Positions 23,806-31,764 of a stretch of 46,135 nucleotides of DNA are shown piece by piece (positions within the stretch are counted from its first letter, which is position 1; each line of letters begins with the position of its first letter). A program made the position numbers and the translations under genes. The notes beneath the pieces are model-generated. The model saw only the letters and a program-made list of their open reading frames with translations, did no database searches and had not been told where the DNA came from. This DNA is from Microcaldota archaeon (GTDB taxonomy: Archaea; Micrarchaeota; Micrarchaeia; Burarchaeales; Fermentimicrarchaeaceae), in assembly GCA_026396455.1 (NCBI GenBank), contig JAPLWT010000031.1, positions 1 to 46,135 of the forward strand, given 5' to 3'.

Positions 23806-26737
23806 CGAGTGCAGTGAGATGCCATTCAGGGGATGGCTTGGCTCAGGTAGCGATGAAGGCCGTGGCAAGCTGCGATAAGCCCAGGGTAGGCGCAGGCAGC
23901 CTTTGAACCTGGGATTGCCGAATTATTCGCCTCCAAAAGAGGTGAAGGGATACGCGGAGAATTGAAACATCTTAGTACCCGCAGGAAAAGAAACCAATTG
24001 GGATGGGGTTAGTAAAGGCGATTGAAAGCCCCACAGAGGCAATTCGAATCCTTCAGGGCAACTTGAAGGAGATGTGATGCATTCCATTCCCCTTCTATCT
24101 AGTTGAAGTGCGCTGGAAAGCGCCGCCAAAGAGAGTGAAAGCCTCGTAAGCGAAACGTGGAAGGTGAGGGGATGCGCCGAGTAGCGTCCATCGAGTATTG
24201 GGCGCGAATATGGGAGCAACAACTTCCAACTCTAAATATAACCTGAGACCGATAGCGTAGAGTAGCGCGAGCGAAAGCTGAAAAGTACCCCTAACGGGGA
24301 GTCAAAAGACCTGAAACTGAATGGCTACAGAGGGTACAGTCCGAAAGGAATGCGGCTTCCTTGAAGCGATATGTAGAAATATATAAAGCGAAAGGGAGCT
24401 TAACAGGATTGTATCGTTCTTCTTGAAACAAGAGCCAAGGAGTTGCTTGAAGTGGTGAGCCGAAAGGCTAAGCGAAAGCGAGACTGCGCGACACCGCAAG
24501 GTGCGAGGCAGGTGGTACGAAAGTGCCATAAATCACTTCCTGCAAACCCGAAGCCAATGTGATCTACACACGGGCAGGGCGAAGCCAATCCTCCGATTGG
24601 TGGAGGCCCGCAACCGATGCTAGTATATCTGCTCGGGTGACCTGCGTGTAGGGGTGATAGTCCTATCGAACTTGGCGATATCGGGTCCCCCCCGAAGTAT
24701 CCTTAGGATAGCCTCATCTGAGGTAGATTGTGAGGTAGAGCACTGATTAGACAGAACGGAGCCGAAAGGCTCCGCTGTTTTCTCAAACTCCGAATTCACA
24801 ACCACCGTAGAAGATGGGAGTCGGGCATACTGGGTAAGCTAGTGTGCCGGGACGGGAACGACCGAGACCGAGGTTAAGGCCCCTAAATTCTGACTAAGTG
24901 CTAATCACAAAGGAGTCCCCACTCTTAAACAGCTGGAAGGTAGGCTCAGAAGCAGCCATCCTTTAAACAACGCGTAACAGCGGACCAGTCGAGAGTGCAG
25001 GCTCCGAAGATTACCGGGGCTAAGTCAGGTGCCGAGACCCCGGAGGATGCCACAAGCATCATCTGGTAGGGGGGTGTTCTGGTAGGGTAGAAGTTGGGGT
25101 GTGAATTCCAATGGACCTGTCAGAAACAAATATCTTGGTGTTAGTAACAGCATATCCAGGTGAGAATCCTGGGCGCCGGATAGCACACGGTTTTCTTAAC
25201 AATGTTCGTCAGTTAAGAGTAAGCCGATCCTAAGCTCTCAGCTAATTACTCGGGAGCAAAAGGGAAACTGGTTAAGATTCCAGTGCCTCGTGGGTAGACG
25301 TGGTGACACAAAGGCCAGCTTCAGACGCTTGGGGATAGGCGGAGTGAGCGAGAGCTCATTTAACCTCTGCAAGGCTGCAGAGACTCGTTATGAGGAGAAG
25401 CAGCCTAACGCTGGGAAGGCCATCGCAAGGTGGTTCCGTTGATTCCTTGAGCCCGTGAAAATGGAGCTGGCAGCGATCCCATGAGATCGTACCTAGAACT
25501 AGTACAGGTGCTGCTGGCAGAACAAGCCAAGGCGTGTCAGGAGAACTCAGGTAAGGGAACTCGGCAATTCAGTGGCGTAACTTAGGGATAAGCCATGCCT
25601 GCAATTGTGGCGCAAGCTGCATTCGCAGGTCGCAGTAACAAGGGGACGTCGACTGTATATCAAAAACACAGCTCCCTGCAAAGTCGAAAGGCTTAGTATA
25701 GGGGGCGATGCCTGCTCACTACTGGTACGTCAAACTCCGGTACAACGGAGCAAAGCGCCGGCAAAGAGCGGGGGTAACTCTGACCCTCTTAAGGTAGCGT
25801 AATACCTCGCCGCTTAATTGGTGGCTTGCATGAATGGCATAACGAGCGTCCCGCTGTCCCTACCTGGGACCTGGTGAACTCACTACTCGGTGAAGATGCC
25901 GAGGACTTCTAGGGGGAAACGAAGACCCCGTGGAGCTTTACTATAGTCTGTCGTTGGGATACGGTGGTTGTTGCACAGCGTAAGTGGGAGCGTCGAAACA
26001 TCCCTCGCGGGGGGTGCGAATGCGAAAGTGAAACACCACTCTACAGTTGCTGTGTTCCTAACCCGAAAGGGAACATCGGCAGATGGATAGTTTGGCTGGG
26101 GCGGTACGCCCTCGATAAGGAAACAAGGGCGCCCAATGCTCTGCTTAGGCGGGTCAGAAATCCGCTGATAAGGGTTAAAGACAAATGCAGGGCTGACTGA
26201 ATTCTTAAAAGCGTGGAATTCAGACTCGAAAGAGGGGCTTAACGAACCTTGGAATCCCTTTTGCTGAGGGTCCAAGCTGACAAACAAGCTACCCCGGGGG
26301 TAACAGGCTCGTCGCAGGCGAGAGTACATATCGACCTTGCGGTTTGGTACATCGCTGTCGGCCTAGGTCATCCTGGTGGTGCAGGAGCCACCAAGGGTTG
26401 GGTTGTTCATCCATTAAAGACCTACACGAGCTGGGTTCAGAACGTCGCGAGACAGTTCGGTAGTATCTCCTAGGAGTGTCGACTGCTTGAGAGTATGAAT
26501 CCCTAAGTACGAGAGGAACGGGGATTCGGCGCCTCTAGTATACCGGTTGTGCAAAGCAACGCCGGGCAGCCACGCGCCACTGGATAAGACCTGAAAGCAT
26601 CTAAGGTCGAAGCCATTCTCAAAACGAGGCAGTCCAAGGCCAGAATAGCAGATTCTGTTGATAGGGTGGGGATGTAAACGGAAAGCGTAAGCGATCCGTG
26701 AGTCCGTCCACTACTAAAAGCCTTTCTGCACTTGCTA
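23806..26737 (+). rRNA. 23S ribosomal RNA
   Basis: About 2,930 nt, without an obvious large intron. The 5' region GGATGGCTTGGCTCAGG and the alpha-sarcin loop AGTACGAGAGGAACGG (about 26505-26520) are recognisable, and the ends pair (GAGTGCAG near 23807 with CTGCACTT near 26727). Ends are approximate. It contains the two predicted methylation targets of the box C/D RNA at 38478-38547 (C25784 and A25804). No 5S gene follows. Confidence 0.94.
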
Positions 26738-26744
26738 AAAGGAG

Positions 26745-26771
26745 CTATGGTCATTCCAAAAATCACGGCCT
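26745..26771 (+). other. pre-23S processing BHB, 3' arm
   Basis: The complement of 23765-23791 (pairing given there). The remaining 150 bases up to the next gene contain no RNA gene I can recognise, only a GGCC...GGCC hairpin near 26767-26795 and the TATA (TTTATATA, about 26890-26897) of the next gene. Confidence 0.85.
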
Positions 26772-26924
26772 TTCACTTCATGCTCGAATGGCCGGGCCTA
26801 CTACTTTAATCCACCACCCATTGAGGCTCGGCTGTTCTCTAATTCTTCTCAAATCCGGATTCCTAGCTGAAGCTTTGCTCGTCTCAGAAAAATTTATATA
26901 CTGCACAACTATACAATTACCTCT

Positions 26925-27779
26925 ATGAGAAAACACCTAATTTTCTTTCTCTTATTCCTCACAGGTTGTATCTTTGTTGACACGTCACCCAATAGGTGCT
27001 ACCATCTCTGGGATCCCTCGCAGAAAAACGAATGCCTGCTCATGGTAGCTTCGGAAACATCAAACATATCCAAGTGCGGTGAGATAAATGAGAGCTCAGT
27101 TGCAGAGCGCTGCTATGCGTTGTTGTTGGGCAAGGGCATATCGGAGAACTACTCCATATGCATGGAACTGTCCGGAACTGGGATGGACCAGTGCTTCTCA
27201 AGACTGGCGATGAGGACTAACGACTCCTCGATGTGCATGAAAGTCAACTCAAGCTATTCAAGGGACAACTGCCTGTCAGGAATAGCAGTAACGCTGGGCA
27301 GGCCCGATATCTGCGAGTCAATAGCGCTGAACGTTTCGAGAAACACATGCAAGAACCAGATATACCCCCAGCTTGCCATCAAGAACAAAGATGCGGCATT
27401 CTGCAAGCTGATGATTGCGGATAATCCCCAAGCCCAGCTGACTGCAGCGGACACATGCATAGTCTCCATGGCCAAGGAGCTGAATGATACAACCTACTGC
27501 AACCAGGTATCAACAGAGTTCACCAGACAATTCTGCCTGACTGGCAGGATAGATCCTGCAACCTGCGATACTATAAGCGATCCGCAGGGCAGGCAGGCAT
27601 GCCGTTACATAGCCGCGGTATACTCCAAAGACCCAAGCACATGCGCTTCAATGCCTTCGGGCACGCTTAAGGACAGTTGCTATATGCAGCTGGCAAGCGA
27701 TATGAAGAACCCGCAGCTCTGCTCCTACATCTCTCTCGAAAGCATTAAAGAACAGTGTCTTCAGGTCAGCCAGGGCTAG
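26925..27779 (+). CDS. secreted cysteine-repeat lipoprotein, about 10 units
   Basis: The N-terminus has a signal sequence ending in a lipobox (FLTGC, Cys15), so the mature protein is probably lipid-anchored outside the cell. After it come about ten tandem units with the pattern C-x(10-12)-C-x(12-14). Units commonly read C-xx-I near the first Cys, R-D/N-x-C at the second, then an aliphatic A-rich helix. This suggests a solenoid of disulphide-clamped helical hairpins. Asn-x-Ser/Thr sequons are frequent. A paralogue with about 15 units lies at 38587-39840. No named family is recognised. TATA about 31 nt upstream. Confidence 0.75.
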   Translation: MRKHLIFFLLFLTGCIFVDTSPNRCYHLWDPSQKNECLLMVASETSNISKCGEINESSVAERCYALLLGKGISENYSICMELSGTGMDQCFSRLAMRTNDSSMCMKVNSSYSRDNCLSGIAVTLGRPDICESIALNVSRNTCKNQIYPQLAIKNKDAAFCKLMIADNPQAQLTAADTCIVSMAKELNDTTYCNQVSTEFTRQFCLTGRIDPATCDTISDPQGRQACRYIAAVYSKDPSTCASMPSGTLKDSCYMQLASDMKNPQLCSYISLESIKEQCLQVSQG

Positions 27780-27875
27780 TCCCTCTTTTATCTGGTTTGG
27801 CTGACACCCCATTCGAATCCACTCTCGCTTAGCTTCACCTCCCCAATTATTAATGCTCCTTTGCGTAACCTCTAT

Positions 27876-29030
27876 ATGGTTGCAGCCGACTCTGCCAGCA
27901 TTCTGCCAGACGACGAGGTTCTCCTCAGGATGGGGAAGGATTTTGAAAGAGCTGCAAGCATCATAAAAAGCTATGTGGACCGCCGCAGCCCGATCGTGAT
28001 CAGATACCACGCGGATTGCGATGGAATATGCTCCGCCATTTCCATATACTTATCTATCAAGCGAATGGTGGGAGAAAAGGAGTGGCCGGAGTACAGGAAA
28101 AAGCTCCTTATCTTCAAGAATCCTTCGCCAATGTACTCCATCCCAAGCGTGTTGGATGACATCGAGCTTGTAAGGCACATGCAATCCTCAGCACCGCCTC
28201 TGGCTATACTGCTTGATTTCTCCGTAAATTCAGAAAGCCTAGAAACTCTCAAAACTCTCAGAAGGACGAAATTCGATATAGTCATTGCGGACCACCATCC
28301 GCCAGAAGCAGAGGTAAAACAGATAGCGACTCTGCTGGTTTCGCCATGGTTGCATGGCGGCAATTCCGACTATGCGGCAGGCTTGATTGCAGGTGAGATA
28401 GCCAGGAAACTCAGACCTTTCGATGGTATCTCCGAGCTTGAGAAGATCTCTCTTACTGGGGACAGGAGCAAGCTCCCGATAAAGCAGGAGGAGCATATTA
28501 ACCGTAAGGCGCTTGTGCTGGATTTCATGTCCTCAAGCGATGATTTTGCGGAGAGCCTCGAGACGTACTATCCTGTCTTAAAAGACCCCAAAAAAGTAGA
28601 TTCCATATACAAGACTGCAATGAAGAAAATCGAGGATGTGAAGAAGCAGGCATTGAACTATTCCAAGCTGAAGGAACTGGACAATGGATTCAAGGTTGTG
28701 CTCGTAAGGCTTGAAAAACTTAAGGTGGGGAAGTTCCCACCGAAAGGCAGGATATGCGGGGAGGTTCATGATGAGTTCAGCAAGAAGCTGGATGCTCCCC
28801 TGGTGACTGTTGCATACAATGATAGGGCGATGCATATAAGAGCCAATGTCAAGGCAAGGGAAGCAGGCTTCAATGCGAATAGGCTCATAGGTGAATTGAA
28901 AAGCGAGATGAGCAATGCCATTGAGAGCGGAGGGGGCCATGATGTTGCAGCAGGAATAAGGCTTAATGCTGGTTTTGAGAGGATGGTGCGGGACGATTTG
29001 GTGAGAAAGATAAGCGAAATAGGAAGTTAA
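27876..29030 (+). CDS. DHH-family phosphoesterase, archaeal RecJ-like
   Basis: A DHH/DHHA1 phosphoesterase related to archaeal RecJ/GAN nucleases, which degrade single-stranded DNA or RNA and can associate with the replisome. Motifs: RYHADCDGICSA near residue 48, the name-giving DHH in IADHHPPEA, and a C-terminal GGGHDVAAG of the DHHA1 nucleic-acid-binding domain. 384 aa. The ATG at 27876 is preferred over TTG 27861 because an ATTATTAAT promoter element (about 27845-27853) lies 27 nt before it. The substrate is inferred from the family only. Confidence 0.85.
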   Translation: MVAADSASILPDDEVLLRMGKDFERAASIIKSYVDRRSPIVIRYHADCDGICSAISIYLSIKRMVGEKEWPEYRKKLLIFKNPSPMYSIPSVLDDIELVRHMQSSAPPLAILLDFSVNSESLETLKTLRRTKFDIVIADHHPPEAEVKQIATLLVSPWLHGGNSDYAAGLIAGEIARKLRPFDGISELEKISLTGDRSKLPIKQEEHINRKALVLDFMSSSDDFAESLETYYPVLKDPKKVDSIYKTAMKKIEDVKKQALNYSKLKELDNGFKVVLVRLEKLKVGKFPPKGRICGEVHDEFSKKLDAPLVTVAYNDRAMHIRANVKAREAGFNANRLIGELKSEMSNAIESGGGHDVAAGIRLNAGFERMVRDDLVRKISEIGS

Positions 29031-29061
29031 TTAAATCTGAATTTCTAAAATATCTCTGCGC

Positions 29062-29230
29062 GGGGCCATGGTATAACTTGGCAGAACAACAGGCTCCAGT
29101 TCCTTTTGTAAAGGAGCATTGTTACAGGTGTGATGACTCGAAAGAGAATGATTTAGAATTGGAGCATTGAGGAAAGATGAGATGCTTTATGAGACACCTG
29201 TTAATGAGGGTTCAAATCCCTCTGGCCCCA
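29062..29230 (+). tRNA. tRNA-Trp (anticodon CCA) with 96-nt intron at 37/38
   Basis: Acceptor GGGGCCA/TGGCCCC, discriminator A. The anticodon stem ACAGG (29089-29093) pairs with CCTGT (29197-29201); loop CTCCAG plus A gives anticodon CCA. The T-arm is GAGGG-TTCAAAT-CCCTC. The intron is placed at 29100-29195, the classical archaeal tRNA-Trp site. The BHB central helix is imperfect (CTCC with TGAG, three of four pairs), and an internal ACAGGTGT competes for the 3' stem, so the boundaries are good to a base or two. Confidence 0.85.
29100..29195 (+). ncRNA. box C/D-type methylation guide inside the tRNA-Trp intron
   Basis: A C box GTGATGA at 29130-29136, a second C-like ATGATTT (29148-29154) and a D-like TTGA (29167-29170) bracket a 12-nt guide. 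Guide bases 29156-29165 pair with 29093-29102 (ten pairs, one G-U), which spans anticodon positions 31-37 and the first intron bases. The fifth base before the D-like box pairs with C34 (29096). Known archaeal pre-tRNA-Trp introns guide 2'-O-methylation of C34, so this matches precedent. The second guide region is not clear; position 39 here is C, so the classical Um39 target is absent. Confidence 0.72.
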
Positions 29231-29231
29231 T
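29209..29231 (+). repeat. tRNA-Trp 3' end, copy 1 of direct repeat
   Basis: The 3' part of the tRNA (T-loop to discriminator) recurs at 29641-29662 with 20 of 22 matching bases. It brackets a short AT-rich segment holding one small gene, a pattern like the attachment sites of integrated elements at tRNA 3' ends. Confidence 0.5.
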
Positions 29232-29273
29232 ATTAATTTATACTCCCAGACAGATTATCTAATGGGTGGTAAA

Positions 29274-29585
29274 ATGACCTGGAAAGAATTTCTGATGCCC
29301 GACTGGAGAAAGGTTATTTTGTTTATTATAACAACGATCGGAGTTAATTATTATATCATTTCAACTACTGTTATCTTAGATGCAAGAATTCTTGTTGGTT
29401 TACCATTAGGTTTTTGGCCAGTTGGAAGTAATTTTATTCGGGCTGGGGAACAAATTCCGCCATCTGTTGATTTTTCATTTACAAATCTTATTATTGATGT
29501 GATATTCTGGTATCTCCTCTCCTGCATTATAGTCTGGACTTATGATAAGTTGAAGAAAAAACCAGAGAAGAAAAAGAAGAGATGA
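29274..29585 (+). CDS. small AT-rich membrane protein behind tRNA-Trp
   Basis: 103 aa with two or three membrane segments (about 13-40 and 70-92) and a strongly basic C-terminus (LKKKPEKKKKR) on the likely cytosolic side. It opens with a W-K-E-F-L-x-P-D-W-R-K segment of a type common in small archaeal membrane proteins of unknown function. ATG 29274 is chosen for the GGTGG 4-8 nt upstream; an ATG at 29262 is in frame and could be leaderless from the TATA near 29238. Base composition is clearly AT-richer than the core genes. Confidence 0.6.
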   Translation: MTWKEFLMPDWRKVILFIITTIGVNYYIISTTVILDARILVGLPLGFWPVGSNFIRAGEQIPPSVDFSFTNLIIDVIFWYLLSCIIVWTYDKLKKKPEKKKKR

Positions 29586-29640
29586 TTTTATGGAATCAGA
29601 AAGAAAGCAGGAGGGTAGAGGGAACCAAAGGGGTTCCTCT

Positions 29641-29662
29641 GGTTTAAATCCCTCTGGTCCCA
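29641..29662 (+). repeat. truncated tRNA-Trp-like 3' end, copy 2 of direct repeat
   Basis: Differs from the tRNA-Trp 3' end at two positions and has no matching 5' half; the T-stem does not pair. A hairpin (AGAGGGAACC/GGTTCCTCT, about 29616-29640) precedes it. It looks like a partial tRNA duplicate or attachment-site remnant rather than a tRNA. Confidence 0.5.
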
Positions 29663-29819
29663 CTCCTATTTTCAAATTAGACTAAATTTGTTGTTGACTT
29701 GAATAACTATTTTCTCTAGAAAACAGAAAGCCTTATATGCCAGAATGTTATATACTTCTAACATAAAGTTATATTAAGATAACAAATAGTTAAAAATAAA
29801 TAACAAAGAGGTGGGGCAG

Positions 29820-30212
29820 GTGGAAGTTACAAACGTTAAGAAACGCTCGCTGCGCGTTTTATTTTTTGCCGCCATAGTGATACTCGGAGGAGTCATTCTT
29901 TCTGTTCCTGGATATGTTGATGCAAAGACTGCTCCGTATATAATGTCCATCGGGGTAGCAATGCTTTTCGTTGGCATAGCAATTCAGTTCAGGAAGGAGG
30001 ACATAATAGATGAGAGGACAAAGAAAATTGATATGGCTGCACTTGCCTATTCCTGGCGGTTTACTTTCATAGTCATAGCTTTGCTGATGCTAGTGAACGA
30101 ATTCACGACTATTAAACTCGGTACCGAAGCTGTCCTAAGCATCATTTTCTTCTTTATGGCAGCGAGCCAGATCGCGTTGACCTGGAATTTCAACAGAAGA
30201 GGTGATGTGTGA
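29820..30212 (+). CDS. DUF2178-like membrane protein 1
   Basis: 130 aa with four hydrophobic segments (about 13-30, 38-55, 75-95, 103-122) and the charged loop EDIIDERTKKIDMAA, which resembles DUF2178 proteins often paired with a small HTH regulator. GTG 29820 is preferred over GTG 29811 because GAGGTG precedes it by about 6 nt. It overlaps the next gene by one base (TGATG), so translation is coupled. Confidence 0.65.
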   Translation: MEVTNVKKRSLRVLFFAAIVILGGVILSVPGYVDAKTAPYIMSIGVAMLFVGIAIQFRKEDIIDERTKKIDMAALAYSWRFTFIVIALLMLVNEFTTIKLGTEAVLSIIFFFMAASQIALTWNFNRRGDV

Positions 30213-30667
30213 TGAAAACGAATATAAAAAATAAACCCAAGAGTATTGGGAAGGATAGGACCGTGATTATTGCAGGATTCGTTGTATCTGCCTTAGTGCT
30301 TGCGACTTTGGTTCTTTGGGTAACAAACATGGGCAGTATTAACCTGTTTGAATCTCTGAGCATTCTGATAATACTCTTTTTGGTGATAAGTGCCGCTTGG
30401 ATTTTGGTGGATAGGACGAGGAATATGAGAGCGGGTCTCCCTGCCAAGGATGAGATGACAGTGAAGTTGATGCACAAAGCTGGGTACTATGCATACCTGG
30501 CTTCCATATACATCGCATTGGCGTTGATGTGGTACAGCGACTCCCTGGAAGACTCTGGCGGTGCGGGGCTTGATGCAGGGCAGGTCGGCGGGGCGATAAT
30601 CCTGCTGTCTGCAATAGTTCTCATGGGCTCTTACTTCTATCTCAGCCACAAAGGGGCTGCGGAGTAG
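30212..30667 (+). CDS. DUF2178-like membrane protein 2
   Basis: 151 aa, again with four hydrophobic segments and a central charged loop (about residues 65-88) ending in EMTVKLMHKAGYYAY, equivalent to the loop of the gene before it. A perfect GAGGTGAT precedes the ATG by 5 nt, inside the end of the upstream gene. The pair may form a heteromeric membrane complex; no activity can be read from sequence. Confidence 0.65.
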   Translation: MKTNIKNKPKSIGKDRTVIIAGFVVSALVLATLVLWVTNMGSINLFESLSILIILFLVISAAWILVDRTRNMRAGLPAKDEMTVKLMHKAGYYAYLASIYIALALMWYSDSLEDSGGAGLDAGQVGGAIILLSAIVLMGSYFYLSHKGAAE

Positions 30668-30676
30668 TGTGTTCAA

Positions 30677-30874
30677 ATGAAGACAAGAATAAAGGAGTTC
30701 AGAGCAAAGTACGATTTGACCCAGGAGCAGCTTGCGCAGAAGGTCGGAGTTAGGAGGGAGACCATTGTTTTTCTTGAAGCTGGAAAATACAACCCCTCTC
30801 TTAAACTGGCTCATGATGTAGCCAAAGCACTAAAAACGACAATTGATGAGTTATTTGTTTTCACAAGAGATTAA
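30677..30874 (+). CDS. small XRE-family HTH transcriptional regulator
   Basis: A 65-aa single-domain Cro/C1-type helix-turn-helix: LTQEQLAQKVGVRRETIVFLE contains the two DNA-contact helices, followed by NPSLKLAHDVAKAL and the closing TIDELF, as in COG1476 regulators. It lies 9 nt after the second DUF2178-like gene, so it probably controls that operon and is cotranscribed with it. Confidence 0.9.
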   Translation: MKTRIKEFRAKYDLTQEQLAQKVGVRRETIVFLEAGKYNPSLKLAHDVAKALKTTIDELFVFTRD

Positions 30875-30996
30875 GCCCGTGCAAACGCAAGTAGTTGTTG
30901 AGAATTGATAAACGGATGGAGCTCTTGTCTTGCTTTCTCTAGTATTCGAATAGCGAGAGAGCTATATTAATATTTAAATAAGTCTAATATTAGTCT

Positions 30997-31764
30997 GTGA
31001 GAACTGTAAATAAATCTATTAAGTTGTACTTTGTCCTCATTTTACTTCTCCACGAAATAGCGGCACATCCTGGGTGGGTCCAGACGGGAGTCACTGCCTA
31101 TTATGACGGTATCGGAGCATTCAAAAAGGGAGGAGAGTACAACTCCGGGGCTAGGATGGATATCATAGAAAAAGTTGACAGCGAGAACAACGGCAATATC
31201 TTAGTAACTACTACCTTCAGGGAGCCCACTTCAGGTTACACCATAATAAACACCTCAACCTACGGCCCGAATGATGCTTTGGGGGCATTCTGGTATGATG
31301 ATAAAGCGCTTCAAAATATGAAAACCGGCGACAAGGTAAATGTTTTCATCAAGGGTGTTGGCAATATACCCTTCACAGCTACCAAAGGACCATATCAAGA
31401 CGCTACTGGAAAAGTATGGGATGCCGTGATGCTTGAGGTGAAGGATACTGCTGAGTTCAGGCTGATTTATGATGTTAATACAGGCCTCCTCATCCACCAG
31501 GCAGAGGTCTACCCTAACCAGGAAACATACGTCGACTTCAAATCTATAAGCGTGGATTTGTCGACATACCAGGCTGCTGGTGGCTCGATAACGCCTCCGG
31601 TGAACCCCGCGATAGGCGGGCAGGATAACAAGAATAATACTCAAGCGACTGGAATCCTCGGAAACCTTACTGGCGGCTTGGGTATACCGAGCATTAATTC
31701 CTGCAGTAGTGCATTCTTTATACTAGCCGGAGTTTCTTTGGCTTTCATAAAAGGTGTGATATGA
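30997..31764 (+). CDS. secreted protein upstream of clostripain-like protease
   Basis: Family not recognised. A signal peptide (about 8-23, LYFVLILLLHEIAA), a predicted beta-rich extracellular domain (about 25-190), then a Pro/Gly/Asn linker and a C-terminal hydrophobic helix (about 237-253) that would anchor it in the membrane. The start is a GTG about 22 nt after a TTAATATTTAAATAAG promoter region (30967-30982). Its stop overlaps the protease ATG by 4 nt, so the two surface proteins are made together. Confidence 0.65.
   Translation: MRTVNKSIKLYFVLILLLHEIAAHPGWVQTGVTAYYDGIGAFKKGGEYNSGARMDIIEKVDSENNGNILVTTTFREPTSGYTIINTSTYGPNDALGAFWYDDKALQNMKTGDKVNVFIKGVGNIPFTATKGPYQDATGKVWDAVMLEVKDTAEFRLIYDVNTGLLIHQAEVYPNQETYVDFKSISVDLSTYQAAGGSITPPVNPAIGGQDNKNNTQATGILGNLTGGLGIPSINSCSSAFFILAGVSLAFIKGVI

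Noticed and set aside
26738..26924. 5S rRNA or a tRNA after 23S, as in many archaeal rRNA operons
   Set aside because: The sequence is explained by the 23S processing arm and the next gene's promoter; no 5S core or cloverleaf could be found.
27780..27875. Box C/D RNA between the cysteine-repeat gene and the RecJ-like gene
   Set aside because: A CTGA is present near 27795 but no C box occurs at a suitable distance on either strand.
29586..29663. Second tRNA ending in CTGGTCCCA
   Set aside because: No 5' acceptor half or anticodon arm is present and the T-stem does not pair; treated as a partial repeat of the tRNA-Trp 3' end.
30875..30996. Strong terminator or riboswitch after the HTH gene
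   Set aside because: Only an imperfect hairpin (GCTTTCTC with GAGAGAGC) is seen, with no U-run; the rest is AT-rich promoter for the next gene.
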